From Nicotiana tabacum (taxonomy: Eukaryota; Streptophyta; Magnoliopsida; Solanales; Solanaceae): a DNA stretch of 64,000 nucleotides. The stretch is from positions 127,594,997 through 127,658,996 of the forward strand of contig NC_134097.1 in assembly GCF_000715075.1 (NCBI RefSeq), written 5' to 3'. Both the position numbers and the translations under genes were made by a program. Each line of letters begins with the position of its first letter. The stretch's first letter is position 1. The notes under the pieces were generated by a model. That model saw only the letters and a list, made by a program, of their open reading frames with translations. It was not told the DNA's origin and did no database searches. Below, in pieces: positions 1 through 13,337 of this stretch.

Positions 1-1232
1 TATTAAGAGAATGTCAATTGTTTTTTTCAAAATTACTGTATTTTCAACTAAAGCAACAAGATATAGTCAACCCCTAGAAGGAAAATAATGACGTTAGACG
101 TACTTCAACAGAGGTACAACTTAAATGATTTCAAAATACTTTTATTGACTGATTCTTGTTACAGTTGATCTAATATGATAGTTCATAGTGTGTGCTGCTT
201 TAGAAGACAACAATTCCTTCTTGATTTGAGATATAATTTACTACATCTTTGGCTGCAAGTTCATCAGAAAATAGGGACAATTTAGAGATTATGCTTGCTG
301 GTTTATCTTGTGCTTCACCTCCTTAATATCATTCTGCTTTGGTTTTCCATCTTTATCGAAGTTACCTGGACTTGAAATATTGTTTCTCTGTTCCTTTGTC
401 GTTGCTGGTAGTTTAAAGTCCACTGTATTTCTTGGATCCAATGTTCATCTCAATATTGAAATGGAACTATGCTGCACTACTTTTGCCCCTCTCCTCCCAT
501 AAAAATGGGAGAGAAGAAAAGGACTATTCTTATATAGAAAGTAGGAGGGAAAGAAAATGAAAAATATGTGTCTAAAAGTTGAGATAATTGACTGTAGTAA
601 AATATTGTAAACAACTCTCTTCCTTGCAAGTGACAGTTAATCAGGGAATCAATATGATATACTAAAAGCTGAATTGAGAAATTATCCTTTTAGTTCATTC
701 ATAAGATGTTTGATATTTGTTTTCAGGAATCCTCACTGACATCTCTTGCTCATGGATGGCAAGTGATAACGGAAGAGCTTTTTTTAAGCATTGGCAATTT
801 GAATACATCAACCTAAAAGAAGAAGAAACAGAGAAGAAAAAATATTGACAATATGGAGTTGGACATGTGGGAACATGTAAATAGGTACGCTGATAATATA
901 GCTATTCTATATTTTTGTTTGGTGTTATAACTCATAGTGATTTTCCTGTAAATATGCTTGACTGATACATACTGAAATTTTGTAACTTGTGCACCATGAT
1001 TGTACTATTCCCTGCATCCTATTTCATGTTTCAGACTTCCATGCAAGCATATAGAATATTATATTTTTATTGGAAATATTCGTTTGTATTAGACAACATT
1101 TTTCAGGCATTCCATCTCTATCAGTAATCAAATAAGTTTTGTAAAGGGACCGAAAGAACTAAACAGAAGTATTCTTCCACCAGCGCTAATACACTACAAG
1201 GTGTTCTGCCCATGTTTGTTCACTCCAAGGAC

Positions 1233-1267
<35 letters not shown>

Positions 1268-3729
1268 ATTTGTCAAGAAAGTTTATAAAAAACTCAACCC
1301 AAGGGGGCATCTTACAACTGAAACACTGCATATAAATCTGAATGAAATTTGAGATATGGTCAATTGATGCTCCTGATAACTATAACTTATAAATCTTCCT
1401 CATTTAAAACTCATAATTTCAATTTCTTTTACACCCAAAATTAATTTTCTTGAATTTTGGTACTACATAGGTGATTTTACTAGATTGAGTTTCTGTTTGG
1501 CAATTTGAGGAAACTTAATATCGAGATAAATGTAGAAACAAATCATTCATTATCATAAAGACACATATATTATGCATTATAATACGTGTCTCCTTATTCA
1601 TTTATACTGATCTACCTTTTCAGAAGCTAGAACCTGCGCCAAATCTTAGATAGATCAGTTTTCAGTATCCTCATCCTTAGTTTATTCTTCTCTGTTGGCT
1701 TCACCGGTCTAATAGTCAAATTTCTAAATTTGAGTTTTAAGTTCTCTATGGTTTGAGACATTGAGCATTACTTTTTCCAGTTCAAGCTTGATTCTGTTCA
1801 ACTGTATAGTTTCAGGCATACAGAATGTATAACTCCAATATGAGAAAGGGATATCCATTGATCCATTCTAGGGAGGGAAGGAGGGAATAGTGAAGACGTT
1901 CTGATTTGTTGGAGACAAAAAGAAGGATCAAAATGCATGAAGTTAATGAATCGTGCAATACAATAGAGACTTTTACAGATCACAAGAAAGGGCACAAACA
2001 AGTACCTACAGAGCAGCCTGAAAGATGATTCTTTCATCAGATGTTGCAGGGGTAATGTAAGGGATCATATGTTGAACACCTGAAGTGGACATTTTGTGCA
2101 TCAAAGACGGAGGTAATGCTTTATCTCATTTATTTTCATTATTCTTCCCCCCTGTTGAAATGAAGAGGGTTATATGTGTCTCTTTTACGTTGAATAATAA
2201 GAAGAGTATCTATTGACTTTAGGCTTCAGGTTGGTTTAGGACTGCTGGTTAGAGATGTAGATAAAAGGTGTGAATATGTTATTGAGCTTGCATATAAACT
2301 AATATCAACATAAGTGACAAAATTACTGTTCGAAATATGTTGTTGAATATACGTTGGTCCTCTATATATTGACATATTAAATTAGTACGAACTATGTTGA
2401 GAAAGAGAAGTTTTATGACAAAGAGAAGTTGTAGAAAGGACTAACTATGTTTTTCGAATTACACAAAAAAAAAAATAGCAAATTTCTTATATGGAATTTG
2501 CAACTTTTAGTTTGGGAATAACCATTCAAGGAGTTTTTTTTTCTCTTACACTTGGTTCTTTTATATGTGACTTTCTCTAATTTCCATTTATGCACTTTTT
2601 TCTATTGCATGCAATTTCCTTTTGCCAACAGAGATTTACTTATCGAGTTTTACCATGCAAGTGCTCATTGATATTCTGAATGGTCATAAGTTTCGGTTTT
2701 CAAGTTTCAAATTCAACTGTCTTATTTTGTGTTTATCAAGTTACTTTTCACTTGCCTTTTTACTTCTATCTTTGATCTAAGTATATGTCGACAGAAGATG
2801 GAAAGAAGGATGGATAGGTAGATGGAAGTCATTGCAAATAATTTGTAATGACTATGAACTCAAGTAATTACACTTCATTATTCTGACTTGCCAAACTTAT
2901 AGAAGTTATAGAGTTTCATTCTTGGAGAAGACGTGTTCACTGAGTCGTCAGTTTACGCACAAGAAGTATGGAGAGAGTACAAGGCCAGAAAATACCTTGC
3001 AGATTGTTCTATTATGGCGGAAAAGTTATGGTTTGTGGCCTTACCTTTGAGAATTGAATCTGGATTTAATGTCTTTATTATAATTATTAAAGTGGTCATG
3101 TTGCATCCAATTCATATTAATAAAGAAGAAAATCTCTGTGAATTACTTTGTGAATTGTTTATATAGGTCAGTTTATTCATCAAGAGTGCCAATAATCGTG
3201 AGACTTGTTGTTTCACCTTCTAATGTTGTGTAGATTACGCCGCGACTCCATATGGATGAATGTTATTGCAGGATTTTACACCTGTATTATATGAGAAAAA
3301 ATGTCTATTAACTGTTTTCAAGAAGTTGAAATATCTCAGATAAGTTGTGTTACATTATCAACTTTTTCATTGAAGGTTGGATGTTGGAGATGGTTACATC
3401 TTTAAGTGCAATAAACGGGTATGCTGATTTAGTTCTTTCAAAGCAACACTAACGTGGTTTAGAAGAAGGGGGGAAGTTGGAGAAGAATCTTCAAAATCAA
3501 TTGTTATCATATTTGTTGGTATTCTGGATTCTATACTCTCGATTTAGATTTGGAGTTGAGCAAGATCACGTAGAGGATGGTTTCCATGATTCCATCCTTA
3601 TAGTTGAATCAGTTGATTAAATTAGTTATGTTTCCTTTTTGTTTTAGATCAATTACCTTTGTTATTTCAATATGACCATATTTTCAAACGTTGTTATAAA
3701 GTCAGTATGTTTTCTTCAAATTATTGGGC
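1..3729. other. No recognisable gene; AT-rich non-coding sequence
   Basis: Only short open frames without family resemblance are present on either strand. I see no conserved domain, no tRNA or rRNA and no clear transposon terminus. Polypyrimidine/AG stretches occur, for example near 725, so introns or the 3' part of a gene to the left cannot be excluded. The only distinct structure is the TG microsatellite reported separately. The Helitron whose 3' end lies at 13847 may begin somewhere in this stretch, but no convincing 5' terminus was found. Confidence 0.4.
1234..1268. repeat. (TA)n(TG)n microsatellite
   Basis: A short TA run passes directly into about fifteen uninterrupted TG units. It is a simple sequence repeat in non-coding DNA with no associated gene. 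Confidence 0.9.
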
Positions 3730-3738
3730 TTAACTATA

Positions 3739-3781
3739 GGGATTTTTACCTATCTATACCATATATCAAAACTTATTACCC
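3739..3781 (+). repeat. Left terminal inverted repeat of the MULE
   Basis: It starts GGGATTTTTACCTATCTA and pairs with the right end over about 43 bases. The mismatches are the second base of the terminal GG, an A/G in ATATATC versus ATATGTC, and a small difference around position 34. The 9-bp duplication TTAACTATA precedes it immediately. Confidence 0.92.
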
Positions 3782-4316
3782 TCAATGTTTAAGGTTTGTG
3801 TTTATTACATTTAAGCATACCAAATTACCATTTCTATACCATAATTCAAATTAGGGATATAATTAAGGGTTCATTTTTATTAGGCATAATTATAGGACTG
3901 TATCTTCACGTTATTTGGTTTACCCGCCCCTCTCTCCTCCCACCCCCCCCCACACCCCCTACGATTTACCTTCAGTTGCCCGCCCCCACAATTTACCTTC
4001 AGTTTTTCCTCCATTCTCGTACAATCTCTTCTCACCCACAATTACCATCACTTTCTTCTCCACTTAATTACCTTCAGTTGATAGTATCCCCCACGATTTG
4101 AATTCACTTCCATCTTTGTCTTCAACTCCTAAATCATGAAAAAAACCAACACTCCCCAAAAAAATCATCAAAAGCTATATTAGCTGATATTCCAACCTTT
4201 GATTTGGGTGTTTTAACACCAAAATCACCACAAAAAAACCCACAAACGACGCATGCAAGTAAACAAACTACTGGTATTTCATCTCCTAGACAAATTCGTG
4301 CGGAAATGAGAAGCAA

Positions 4317-7300
4317 TTGCACGATGTTGATGTTGGTAGAGTTGATAAACTAGTCGACAATCAACTGAAACGCAAGGGGAAAGAGTTGAGTGTAGATGAC
4401 GATTTTGTAGATGATTCTCCCAAAGTTCAATCTGTGAAAAAACACAAGGTCTCTCCTTCTTCATCAAAACCAAAGAAGAAGAAACCCTCAAAAAAAGTAC
4501 CAAAATTGGTTAAGGAAAAATTTTCAATAAAGGTAAACACTATTTATGTTTCCTCACTGTTTTGTAGTTTGATTTTGGTTGTAAAAATCTGTTGTTCAAG
4601 TGTTAATTTAGTGTTCAAGTGTTTTTTGGCCAAATGTGGTATTGTCCTAATTTTGTAGATTATTTTTCACAATTTTGTAGGTTTAATGGAACTGTGATTA
4701 TTAGACAGTGTATACTGTAGTTAGTTTGTAGTTGATTTGTAGTCTGTTCGTTAAATTGTAGAGATGGTATTTTTCATTGCAACCTGTATTGCTGCTACAT
4801 TTAACTTCATTCTAAATACAATTTATCTACATGTTGTGAGTTAATTGAAGTAACTGTTACATTCTGTAGATAATGTTTACAAGTGCATTGTTCTTCTTTG
4901 ATTGTTCAAGTGTATTTTGGTAAAATGTGGTGTTGTCCTAAATTTGTAGATTCTTTGTCTCAATTTTGTAGTCTAATTGGAACTGTGACTCTTAGATAGT
5001 GTATAAATGTAGTTAGTTTTGTAGTTGATGTGTAGTCTGATGGTTAAATTGTAGATATGTTATTTTTTTATTGTAGCCTGTATAGCTCATATATTTAACT
5101 TCATTCTAACTACAGTTAATCTACATTTATGTGACATACTTGAAGTAACTGTTACATCCTGTAGATTCTTTGTCTCAATTTTGTAGTTTAATTGGAACTG
5201 TGACTCTTAGACAGTGTATAAATGTAGTTAGTTTGTAGTTGATGTGTAGTCTGATGGTTAAATTGTAGATATGTTATTTTTTATTGTAGCCTGTATAGCT
5301 CATATATTTAACTTCATTCTAACTACAGTTAATCTACATTTATGTGACATACTTGAAGTAACTGTTACATCCTGTAGATAATGTTTACACGTGCATTGTT
5401 CTTCTGTTATTGTTTTGTAGTTATAGGTGTGGGTAGGCTATTCTTCTTCTAGTTATATTTTGTATTTGTCATGTAGTTATATGTAGATTACTGTTTCCTT
5501 TTTATGCAAACTACTAATGTTCATTAATTTTATATTTTCTACAGAATGGACCTTACTTTGTACAACAAAATGTTGATTATGGTGTGCTTAGATTCCACAG
5601 TTTGTGTGATCCTAGCATACCTAGCCAGATACAAGCTTTACTCTCTCCGAATGCTTTAAGGGTTTTCAGAAAAACTTGTTTTGGTTACTTATTAGGTCTC
5701 CCCAAAATCTGTATGCAAAACCAAACACTTCATCTTCTGATGAAGTATGAATTGACAAAGTCTACTGACTCATATTTTTCAGTACTATTTAAGGCTGAAA
5801 AATTGAATTTTTCCTTGAGAGAATTTGGGTTGATAACTGGTCTTAATTGTGTGAATAAGTTTTCAGACTATGGTTACACTTCCACCTATGTTAGCCCTTT
5901 AATGAATACATATTTTCCGAACAAAGAAAGGGTTGAGAAATGGCATTTGAAAAAAGTAGTGACTAATAAAGCATGGGCAAACGATGTGGATGCGGTGAAG
6001 TTGTGCATTCTTTATATGTTGGAATTTTTTGTTTGTCCTTCTGATAAAGACCATGTGACTTTCATAGACAAGTTTATGTTCTTTCTAATAGAGTCTGGTA
6101 ATTTTGAGTCATACCCATGGGGTATCAAATCCTTCAAGCAGGTTATTGAATCTGTCCGACATCGTCTTAATCCCCATGTACATTCTTATCTGATACGGGG
6201 ATGCTCATTAGCCTTGCAAGTGTGGTTATATGAGTGTTGCTCGTCCGTCAGCACCGAGCTTGCTACGAGATGTTCTGAATCTATACCTCGCATTTTAAGA
6301 TGGTCAGCTACAAAAGGGCAGATTTGGTTAACTGCAATTGAAGAGAAGATGATCAAGCCTGAGTGGATCAAGGTATTTTTTTCCACTTTTGTATGATGCT
6401 ACAATTACATTCATAATAACTACATTGAATCTACATTTTTTTGTCACTTGAATTAACTGTTATTTTCATCATTCAGTTCACAAACATGATTGAATCTGGA
6501 GAAGAGCTTGGAGTGCTTAATCTGCCAGACAAGATTCAATATGAAGATGAACATGGTGCTCAACCATCACATGTTCCAACTGCTGCTTCTCCATCATTTG
6601 AACCCAAATATACAGATTGTCAAGAGGACATTGAATCTGTCAGTAGCAAGCTCATGAAGTTGGAAAAGGGGATTGTGCAGGTATTATGAATAACTACAAT
6701 ATATTGACATAATTTGCTACATTTTGACTTCATTACATAACAATTATAGTATGTTATACATTGTAGTTAATTTGTGGTATAAATCTATAACAATTATAGT
6801 TTGTTGAATTGTAGTGTAACTGTAGCAGTTAGAATAAGATTACCAACTAATTATATATTTAATTTTTAGGTTGATGTAAAGTTAGATGCCTATAGGAAGG
6901 ATGTTTTTGAGGAACTCTCAAGCCTTCGAGAGTTCATAGATCAATCTTTGAAGGGTGTTATGAATGTGATAAACAAGAGGTTTGATTTGGACGAGTCAAA
7001 GGTAAGAATTTACATATAATTTTGTACTAAGACTAATTAAGACATATGAATAAAGTAGTCTCAAATATTCCCCAAAATTGTAGTTTGCTGGTAGTTCAAC
7101 AAAAAATAATTACCAACATCAAGGAGATAACAACCAGCAATTCCAGTTCAATGCTGGTGATCAACTGCATGGAAGCACAAGCAATACAGGTATCTACAAA
7201 ATTCCTGCATACATATCTACAAATTTCAAGACAGCATTATTAAATTATACTAATCATTTTTTTACTATGTGTTGCAGCTACAATTTCTCCAGAACATTTT

Positions 7301-9798
7301 CAACCACATGTTGACTTATATCCTGACTTCCAAGAAGCAGCTGAGGCATATAAAGCAGGTACAGAACCATTCCTTCATTACAATAAGGTTTTTATGCAAA
7401 ATTTTAATAATTTACACCTTAACTACATATTCCTACATATATCTACAATTCTCATTCCCAATTATTCATTCAAGCTGATGTTTCACCAGAACATCTACAA
7501 GGAAATATTGAGGAAGAACCAGTAATTGATGAAGTGGCTGAGCCACAACAAGCAGGTAATATATTCTCTATATTCTCTATAACTCCATAATACTGTTCAT
7601 ATCTACATTGATCTACACTTATCTACAGAAGGTGAAGTTCCACAGTCGCCAATTCACGGTGTGACTGTGACTGAAGTTGTTCCTGAAGGCATTGATAAAA
7701 AAGTTGTTCCTGAAGGCATTGAAAACAAAGGTTTGACATTGGATGACTTTGAGCTGCCAGAAAACTTATCACAGTTGGTCATGTATGGCGAGCCCATACT
7801 AGATGAATCAACCCCTGTTCATCCCGGTAGAACAAGGCAACCGGGAAAACATGCACGATCACCTTTCACATCTTTGTATAGTTCTGGAGGCAGCACATCT
7901 GTTGGACCTAAAAAATTTTACCTCAAGCACCCCTTCACAAGTGTCATAGGTGAAAATGTAGATCCTGAATTGACAAAAAGGTTCACCAACTGGTTATACA
8001 TTCGTAGTGATAAAGTATCTAGGAGGTATGAATGCTTCATTTTACACTGTCTGTTCACCATTTTTATACTTTAAAATTGTAATTCATTTTGTAAATTTTT
8101 TGTATTTGATCATCTTTTTTTTGTTATTACAGGAGGAAATATTACTTTTCCAAGAAGGATAACCAAATCAAGCCTTGGTTGGATTTTGGTTGTGAAAAGA
8201 TTGATAAGAAGGACTGGTTTTATGACCTTGCTCACCCCGGACAAGTTATCAATAACACAATAAGTATAAAGAACATAATCATTCACAATATCTGTTTTGT
8301 CTTCAGCTGTGTAGTGTAATTGTAGTTTATTTTCAGCTATGATGTGTAATTGTAGTAATATTGTAGACAACATATATATGTTACTATATTTATGTCTCAG
8401 CTGTGAAATTTTGCTTTTTATGGACCTTATGTATCATATGTGATGATGATTGTATGTACAAACTGGAATTTTGGTACTTTTGACTGACTTGGAATCTCCG
8501 TGTACCACAACTGTAGTTACCTTGTAGTAATATTGTAGAGCTTGTGATTGTGCCTATTAATATTAACTGTAGGTTGAACTTGCTGATTTTTGGGAGCTTA
8601 AGTTAGGTGGTATGTTTCATTTGTTCCTCTGTATAGTGAATAAATGTAGACAGTGCATAAATATAGTTAATGTGTAGTTGTTTTGTAGTCTGATGGGTCA
8701 ATTGTACATATAGTACTTGTTCACTATGGTTCATACAAACTACAATTAAATTACATTTTGTGAGGAACTTGGACTAACTGTTATATTTCTGTAGTTATAG
8801 TGTAGCTAATTTGCAGCAATCTGTTAGAGTTTTTAATAAATTCAAATTGTAGTTAATCTGTAGCTGTCTTGTAGACAAGCGTGGTTACATCGTACCTTAT
8901 TGTATATGTTTATTCTATTTTGGCAGCACATTGATGTTATTATGTATTATCTGCGAATAAGAGGCAAATATGGCCCCAACAATAATACTAGGTTCACAAT
9001 CACGTATTGCTTGTTCAAGACAAAGATTGAAAGAATCTATGACAAGTTCATAAGTTCTCCACCGGAACAAAGGTATTCGGTTGTTAAACCCGAGGATGAT
9101 GTTGGAGAATATATTCTTGGGTACAGAATTCTTGCTAACGTTGCCTGGGATCTTGTTGACTATGTGCTCATGCCTGTGAACCTTGTAGAGAACTTCCATT
9201 GGTTGTTGCTAGTTTTTGACATAAAGGACAGACAACTTTATGTTTATGATTCCATGGTGAGAGCAAACCGTCATAAAACAGTAGAGACATTGGTTGACAA
9301 GTTTTCAATCATTATCCCTCTGTATTTGTCATGCACTGGTTTCTATGGTAAACGTAAAGACATTAACTTCAAGAGCACAAATGCATACATCGAAAAACCA
9401 GTTACGGACCCTCTCGACATACAATGGATGATTGCTGAGATTCCACAACAAAAGGAAGGCTCAGTGTAAAAAAATAATCTCCTTTTCTATATGTTTAATT
9501 TTTTTATTTTAATCATTTGTTATATAATGAAAAATTCTCATCTTATGCAGCGATTGTGGTGTATTTGTGGCTGCATTTGCGGAGTATGTTAGCCTTGGAG
9601 ATTTGGGCAATCCCAAAGGAAGATCTTTCTGATATTGACCAACACCGTAGACGCTATGGAGCTCTACTGTGGGACTATGCAACAAAGAAGCAAGAAGATG
9701 GGTCAATCAGTGAGAGTGAGGTTACTGGCAGGCTAGCAAGGAGGAAGGGTGCTCCGGCAAAAAACGAGAGGACTAGAGTGCAACAAAAGAAGAAATAG
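4317..9798 (+). pseudogene. MULE-borne Ulp1/C48 SUMO-protease-like gene with N-terminal DUF1985-like domain; C-terminal frameshift
   Basis: Exons that join in frame are about 4317-4532, 5545-6372, 6477-6680, 6870-7001, 7084-7189, 7278-7358, 7475-7555, 7629-8025, 8133-about 8244/8259, 8927-9465 and 9551 onward. Exon 2 encodes a DUF1985-like region (FGLITGLNC motif). A low-complexity linker follows, then a C48 peptidase domain. The catalytic His is in NFHWLLLVFD (codon 9197-9199), Asp in LYVYDS (9248-9250) and Cys in DCGVFVAAF (9555-9557), reached through the intron at 9466-9550. In the family this triad cleaves SUMO conjugates. After the Cys the frame ends early in DLGNPKGRSF-stop. The conserved tail (HRRRYGALLWDY) continues to 9798 in the +1 frame, so a one-base frameshift lies near 9607-9612. 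The exon 1 start is uncertain, because an upstream open stretch is in another frame. One donor near 8244-8259 is not clearly canonical. Confidence 0.85.
4611..5402 (+). repeat. Three-copy tandem repeat in intron 1 of the Ulp1-like gene (~215-290 bp units)
   Basis: Three successive copies share the order TGTAG-rich block, AACTGTGA..TTAGA.AGTGTATA, TTAACTTCATTCTAA and GTAACTGTTACAT.CTGTAGAT. Copies begin near 4611, 4903 and 5161. The last two are offset by 215 bp and are nearly identical. The first is more diverged and carries an extra segment (about 4866-4907) that recurs after the last copy (about 5376-5405). Confidence 0.85.
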
Positions 9799-10483
9799 AC
9801 TATTGTGTTCCTAGTTTGGTCTGTGAAATTTGGTAGTTGAATTGGAAAACAATGTAGGAAATATGTCGTTTTGGTTTTCTACAACACTTTTTGTTGATTA
9901 CATTATACTCTAGTACTCTGATTACATTTTTACAGCAACAGCTTTGTCTTACAATTTGACTTTAATCTTCAAGTTATTTTTATAAATACCTTCAAGTGCC
10001 AAGTAATATCTGTATATAACTGTCATTTGTTACACAACAGAAAGATAAAATAAATACAGGAATCATATAAATAATTTAGCCATTTTTTATCAACAAGGTT
10101 TATCAAAAAAATTCAATTTATCTACATTTAAACTACGTCAAACTACATTTTAACTACAACTCCTCTACATATGAATAACAGGACTACAGTTCTAACACAG
10201 TTAAACTACATATTCACTACAATCTGGATACAATTTACGTTGAATGGATTCTTTATTAATATCAGTTTTTTTGTATACAGTAAATATTAAAGTTTAACTA
10301 TTCTATAAAAAAAAGACAACTTTAGATGCTTGACAGAATACATAAAAACATAAATAGTGCAGATATACAAATTAATGTTTATACTTCTTATTCATCTTCA
10401 AAACTTAAACAATTAGACAAGAAAATCCGATAATTTGAGCTCACTAACATTTATTTTGAATAACTATTCTAACTACATGATAT
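9799..10483. other. MULE intergenic spacer between convergent genes, with phased CTACA motifs
   Basis: It holds the 3' ends of both MULE genes and no long open frame. CTACA or CTACG occurs at 10122, 10133, 10143, 10154 and 10165, spaced 11, 10, 11 and 11 bp. More copies lie further right. Confidence 0.7.
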
Positions 10484-13337
10484 TCATTTCTTTTTCGGCG
10501 CATTCTTGCAAGTTCTTTTGTTATGCCCTTCACCTCCACAATTACCACATGACACCTTGTATTTCTTTGACTTTATTTCATCAAATGTTTTATATCTTTC
10601 CTTGTGAGGTCTCCCTGGCTGCCTTTTATCTCCCGCCGGTGGCTTTACTACCTCATCCAAAATATGTTGTGGCACTTCCCATTTGCCTTCATCAGGAAGA
10701 GGATTTACTGGCATTTCATAGGTAAGCAGAAGGCTCTTCCTTGTGTAATACGGAGAGCAATAGTTTTCGTATGTTTCATTCCTATGCCTTAATGCTGCCA
10801 AAGCATGCGCACATGGAAGTTCATCAAGTTGGAATTGTCCACAGCTACATTTCTTGTTTTCTAGACACACAATGTACCGCTTCACACCATCTAACACAGT
10901 ATGTATATGATCTGTTGAAGCCCTCACCTACAATTGAAGACCAAACAGAAATAATAATACATCAATCATTAAAATGGATTATCAACAATTTACCTACAAA
11001 TCAGCAACAAATATATTACAGCTCATCTACAAACTATTATTACCGACAATTTGACTACAGTTTAACTACAATCTGGAAAAACTGCAGCTAGTACTTTTTT
11101 GATTCTACTGCACCAAAAAAATATCTTACCCTTAGTTTCTGAGATAATGTACTGTTGTCTTCCAATTCTTTGTTGTATTTGTGACCAAGGTATGTGAAAG
11201 TACCATTTGCCTTCGATAACTTTTATTTTGTCCAACGTTCAAGAAGAGTCCTCATATACTCAAATAGATCAAATATTGGAAGCTCTCTTGCATCTTTTGT
11301 TACAGCATTCAACGACTCGGCAATGTTTGACGTCATAGTAAAAGTTCTATTTACCGTTGCATGTACTCTTGACCATCTATGATAGCCAATATCATATAGG
11401 TAAGACTTTACACGCAGGTCTACCTCTTCAATCTTCAACATCCTTTCATTAAATTCATCCATAGTGTATGACCGTGCTGTAGCAAAGTACAATTCATGTA
11501 ATTGTAGATGTCCCTTCTTGAATTTTGACCTTATATTTGTCCATATATGCCACATGCAAGAGTAGTGTGTCAATCCCGGATAGACAACTGATGTTGCCTT
11601 CAGTATACTCTCATGCCTATCTGAAACAACACACATTGAAGGTCTTTCACCATATGCCTCCTTGAATTGCTCAAAGAACCACTTCCAAGACGCGTCGTTT
11701 TCAGAATCAACCACAGCATATGCCAAGGGAAAAATAGTACCTACATTTTTAAGACATAAAATATGATTAAATAACAACTACAATATATATTGAGAAATAT
11801 AGACATGCTAACTACATTCTTTTATATAACTACAAAATAACTACAACATAACTACAATTTAACTGCATTTTAAAGACTGTCTACAAATAAGTACAAAATT
11901 ATTCCATTATTTACCTGCTGCATCCATGGTGCTTGCTGTCAGCATAATCCCCCTGTAGGCTGACTTTAAGAATGTCCCATCAACCACTACTACCGGCCTA
12001 CAATGTTGCCAACCATTTATTGATGTACAAAGAGCAACAAATGCGTATAAGAAGCAATCATCTGCTGCCTTCTTCAATTTAACAACAGAACCAGGATAAT
12101 TCTTCTCAAGAATATAAAAATATTTGGGTAATTTGTTGTAGGAGTCACACGGATTCCCTCTCAAAAACTGTAAAGCTTTTTCCTTTGCTCTCCATGCTTG
12201 CATGTAGCTTAGGTTCAGTCCATGTTCGGATAACATGTCAGTTTGTATGTCCTTTGGTGTGTAAACAGTCTTAGGATCACAATACTTTGGAACGACCATG
12301 CTACCAAGTACTGCTGCAGTACGTTTGCGCTGTATGAATGTTTCGTCCATTAGGCAGCATGTGTGTTGACGGCTGAAACTTCTTATCTTGAACATTGCCG
12401 AATCATTAATTGACGTTGCCTTGAAATGCCATTTACAGCTTTCAGCAACACATATAAGCCAGTAGCTACAAAAGAAATACAATATTTACACAAATTTATG
12501 AAAAAACTACAATTAACTACAAATTGACTACAATTTAACTACAATTTATAAAACCCACCTATCTTCAATCATACATTGATTTTGCTGATATATTATCCAC
12601 AAATAACTACATACCTTCTATAACTGGATCTTTTTACTCTGAACTGGAACTTGTGCATCACTGAATAATTCTTCATTGCAGCAACTACTGTTTGCTTGTC
12701 CTGATAAACTTGTCCTTCTTCAATATATGTTTGCGTAGATTCAGTTATTATTTCACTTTGATATTCCTCTATAGCTGGTGAGGATGGAAATTCAAGTAAG
12801 TTTAGGGATCCAGACAAACATGCAAACAATAAATTCATAAATGTAGTTTCTATGTAGATAATTTTGAAAGCAACATTGCTTTATCCTTTTCAGTACTATG
12901 TGAGCTTTGTAGTTTAATTGTAGGTAATTGTAGTAATATTGTAGATAACATAGTAACACCATAACTCTCTGCAATGTCGAATCAAACATACCTGCACTGG
13001 TGCTTTCATTGTTGATTGTCAATTCCATATTGAAATCTCTTACGCTTATACATAAATGATACGAACCTAAGTTTTTATTCTCCTTTTTGGTTTCCATGTA
13101 AGCACGAACCCCCATATCATTCCTAATCTCCATTGGAGGACAATTCTCGTTCACAATGTATTTGATTTCTATAATTTTATCTGATGTATCAATCGATAAT
13201 TGTTCTGCAATTGTAGAACTGAGAATTCCGTAGTTTGCATTATCATCTACCACAATGGCATCAACTTCAAAATCTCTAAATCTGCCATAGTTATCCCAAT
13301 TACCATTCGATTTCAGCATTATTGGGATTTTTGACAT
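10484..13337 (-). pseudogene. MURA (MULE) transposase with one nonsense codon
   Basis: Five exons on the minus strand join in frame with GT-AG introns: 13337-12992 (ATG start), 12774-12615, 12475-11915, 11740-11130 and 10927-10484. The order is an N-terminal region, a MuDR DNA-binding-like segment, the MULE transposase DDE domain, a SWIM zinc finger (CSCGQFQLDELPCAH) and a C-terminal CCHC knuckle (CGNCGGEGHNKRTC) near the stop. The catalytic candidates are Asp in VVVDGTF (codon at 11979-11981), Asp in VVSDRH (11619-11621) and Glu in NIAESLN (11316-11318). Homology runs unbroken through exon 4 except for a TAA at 11223-11225 after ERWTK; the same frame then continues (KLSKANGTFTY) to the donor at 11129. 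Full-length protein would require readthrough, so I call it a recently inactivated gene. It converges on the Ulp1 gene inside the same terminal repeats. Confidence 0.9.

Noticed and set aside
1798..3166. Open frames of 60-80 codons on both strands in the leftmost 3.7 kb
   Set aside because: No family resemblance, no supporting splice structure, and AT-rich composition typical of non-coding DNA.
8110..8373. Minus-strand 87-codon frame inside the MULE
   Set aside because: It is antisense to a Ulp1 exon and its intron. Its sequence reflects the TGTAG-rich intron, not a protein family.
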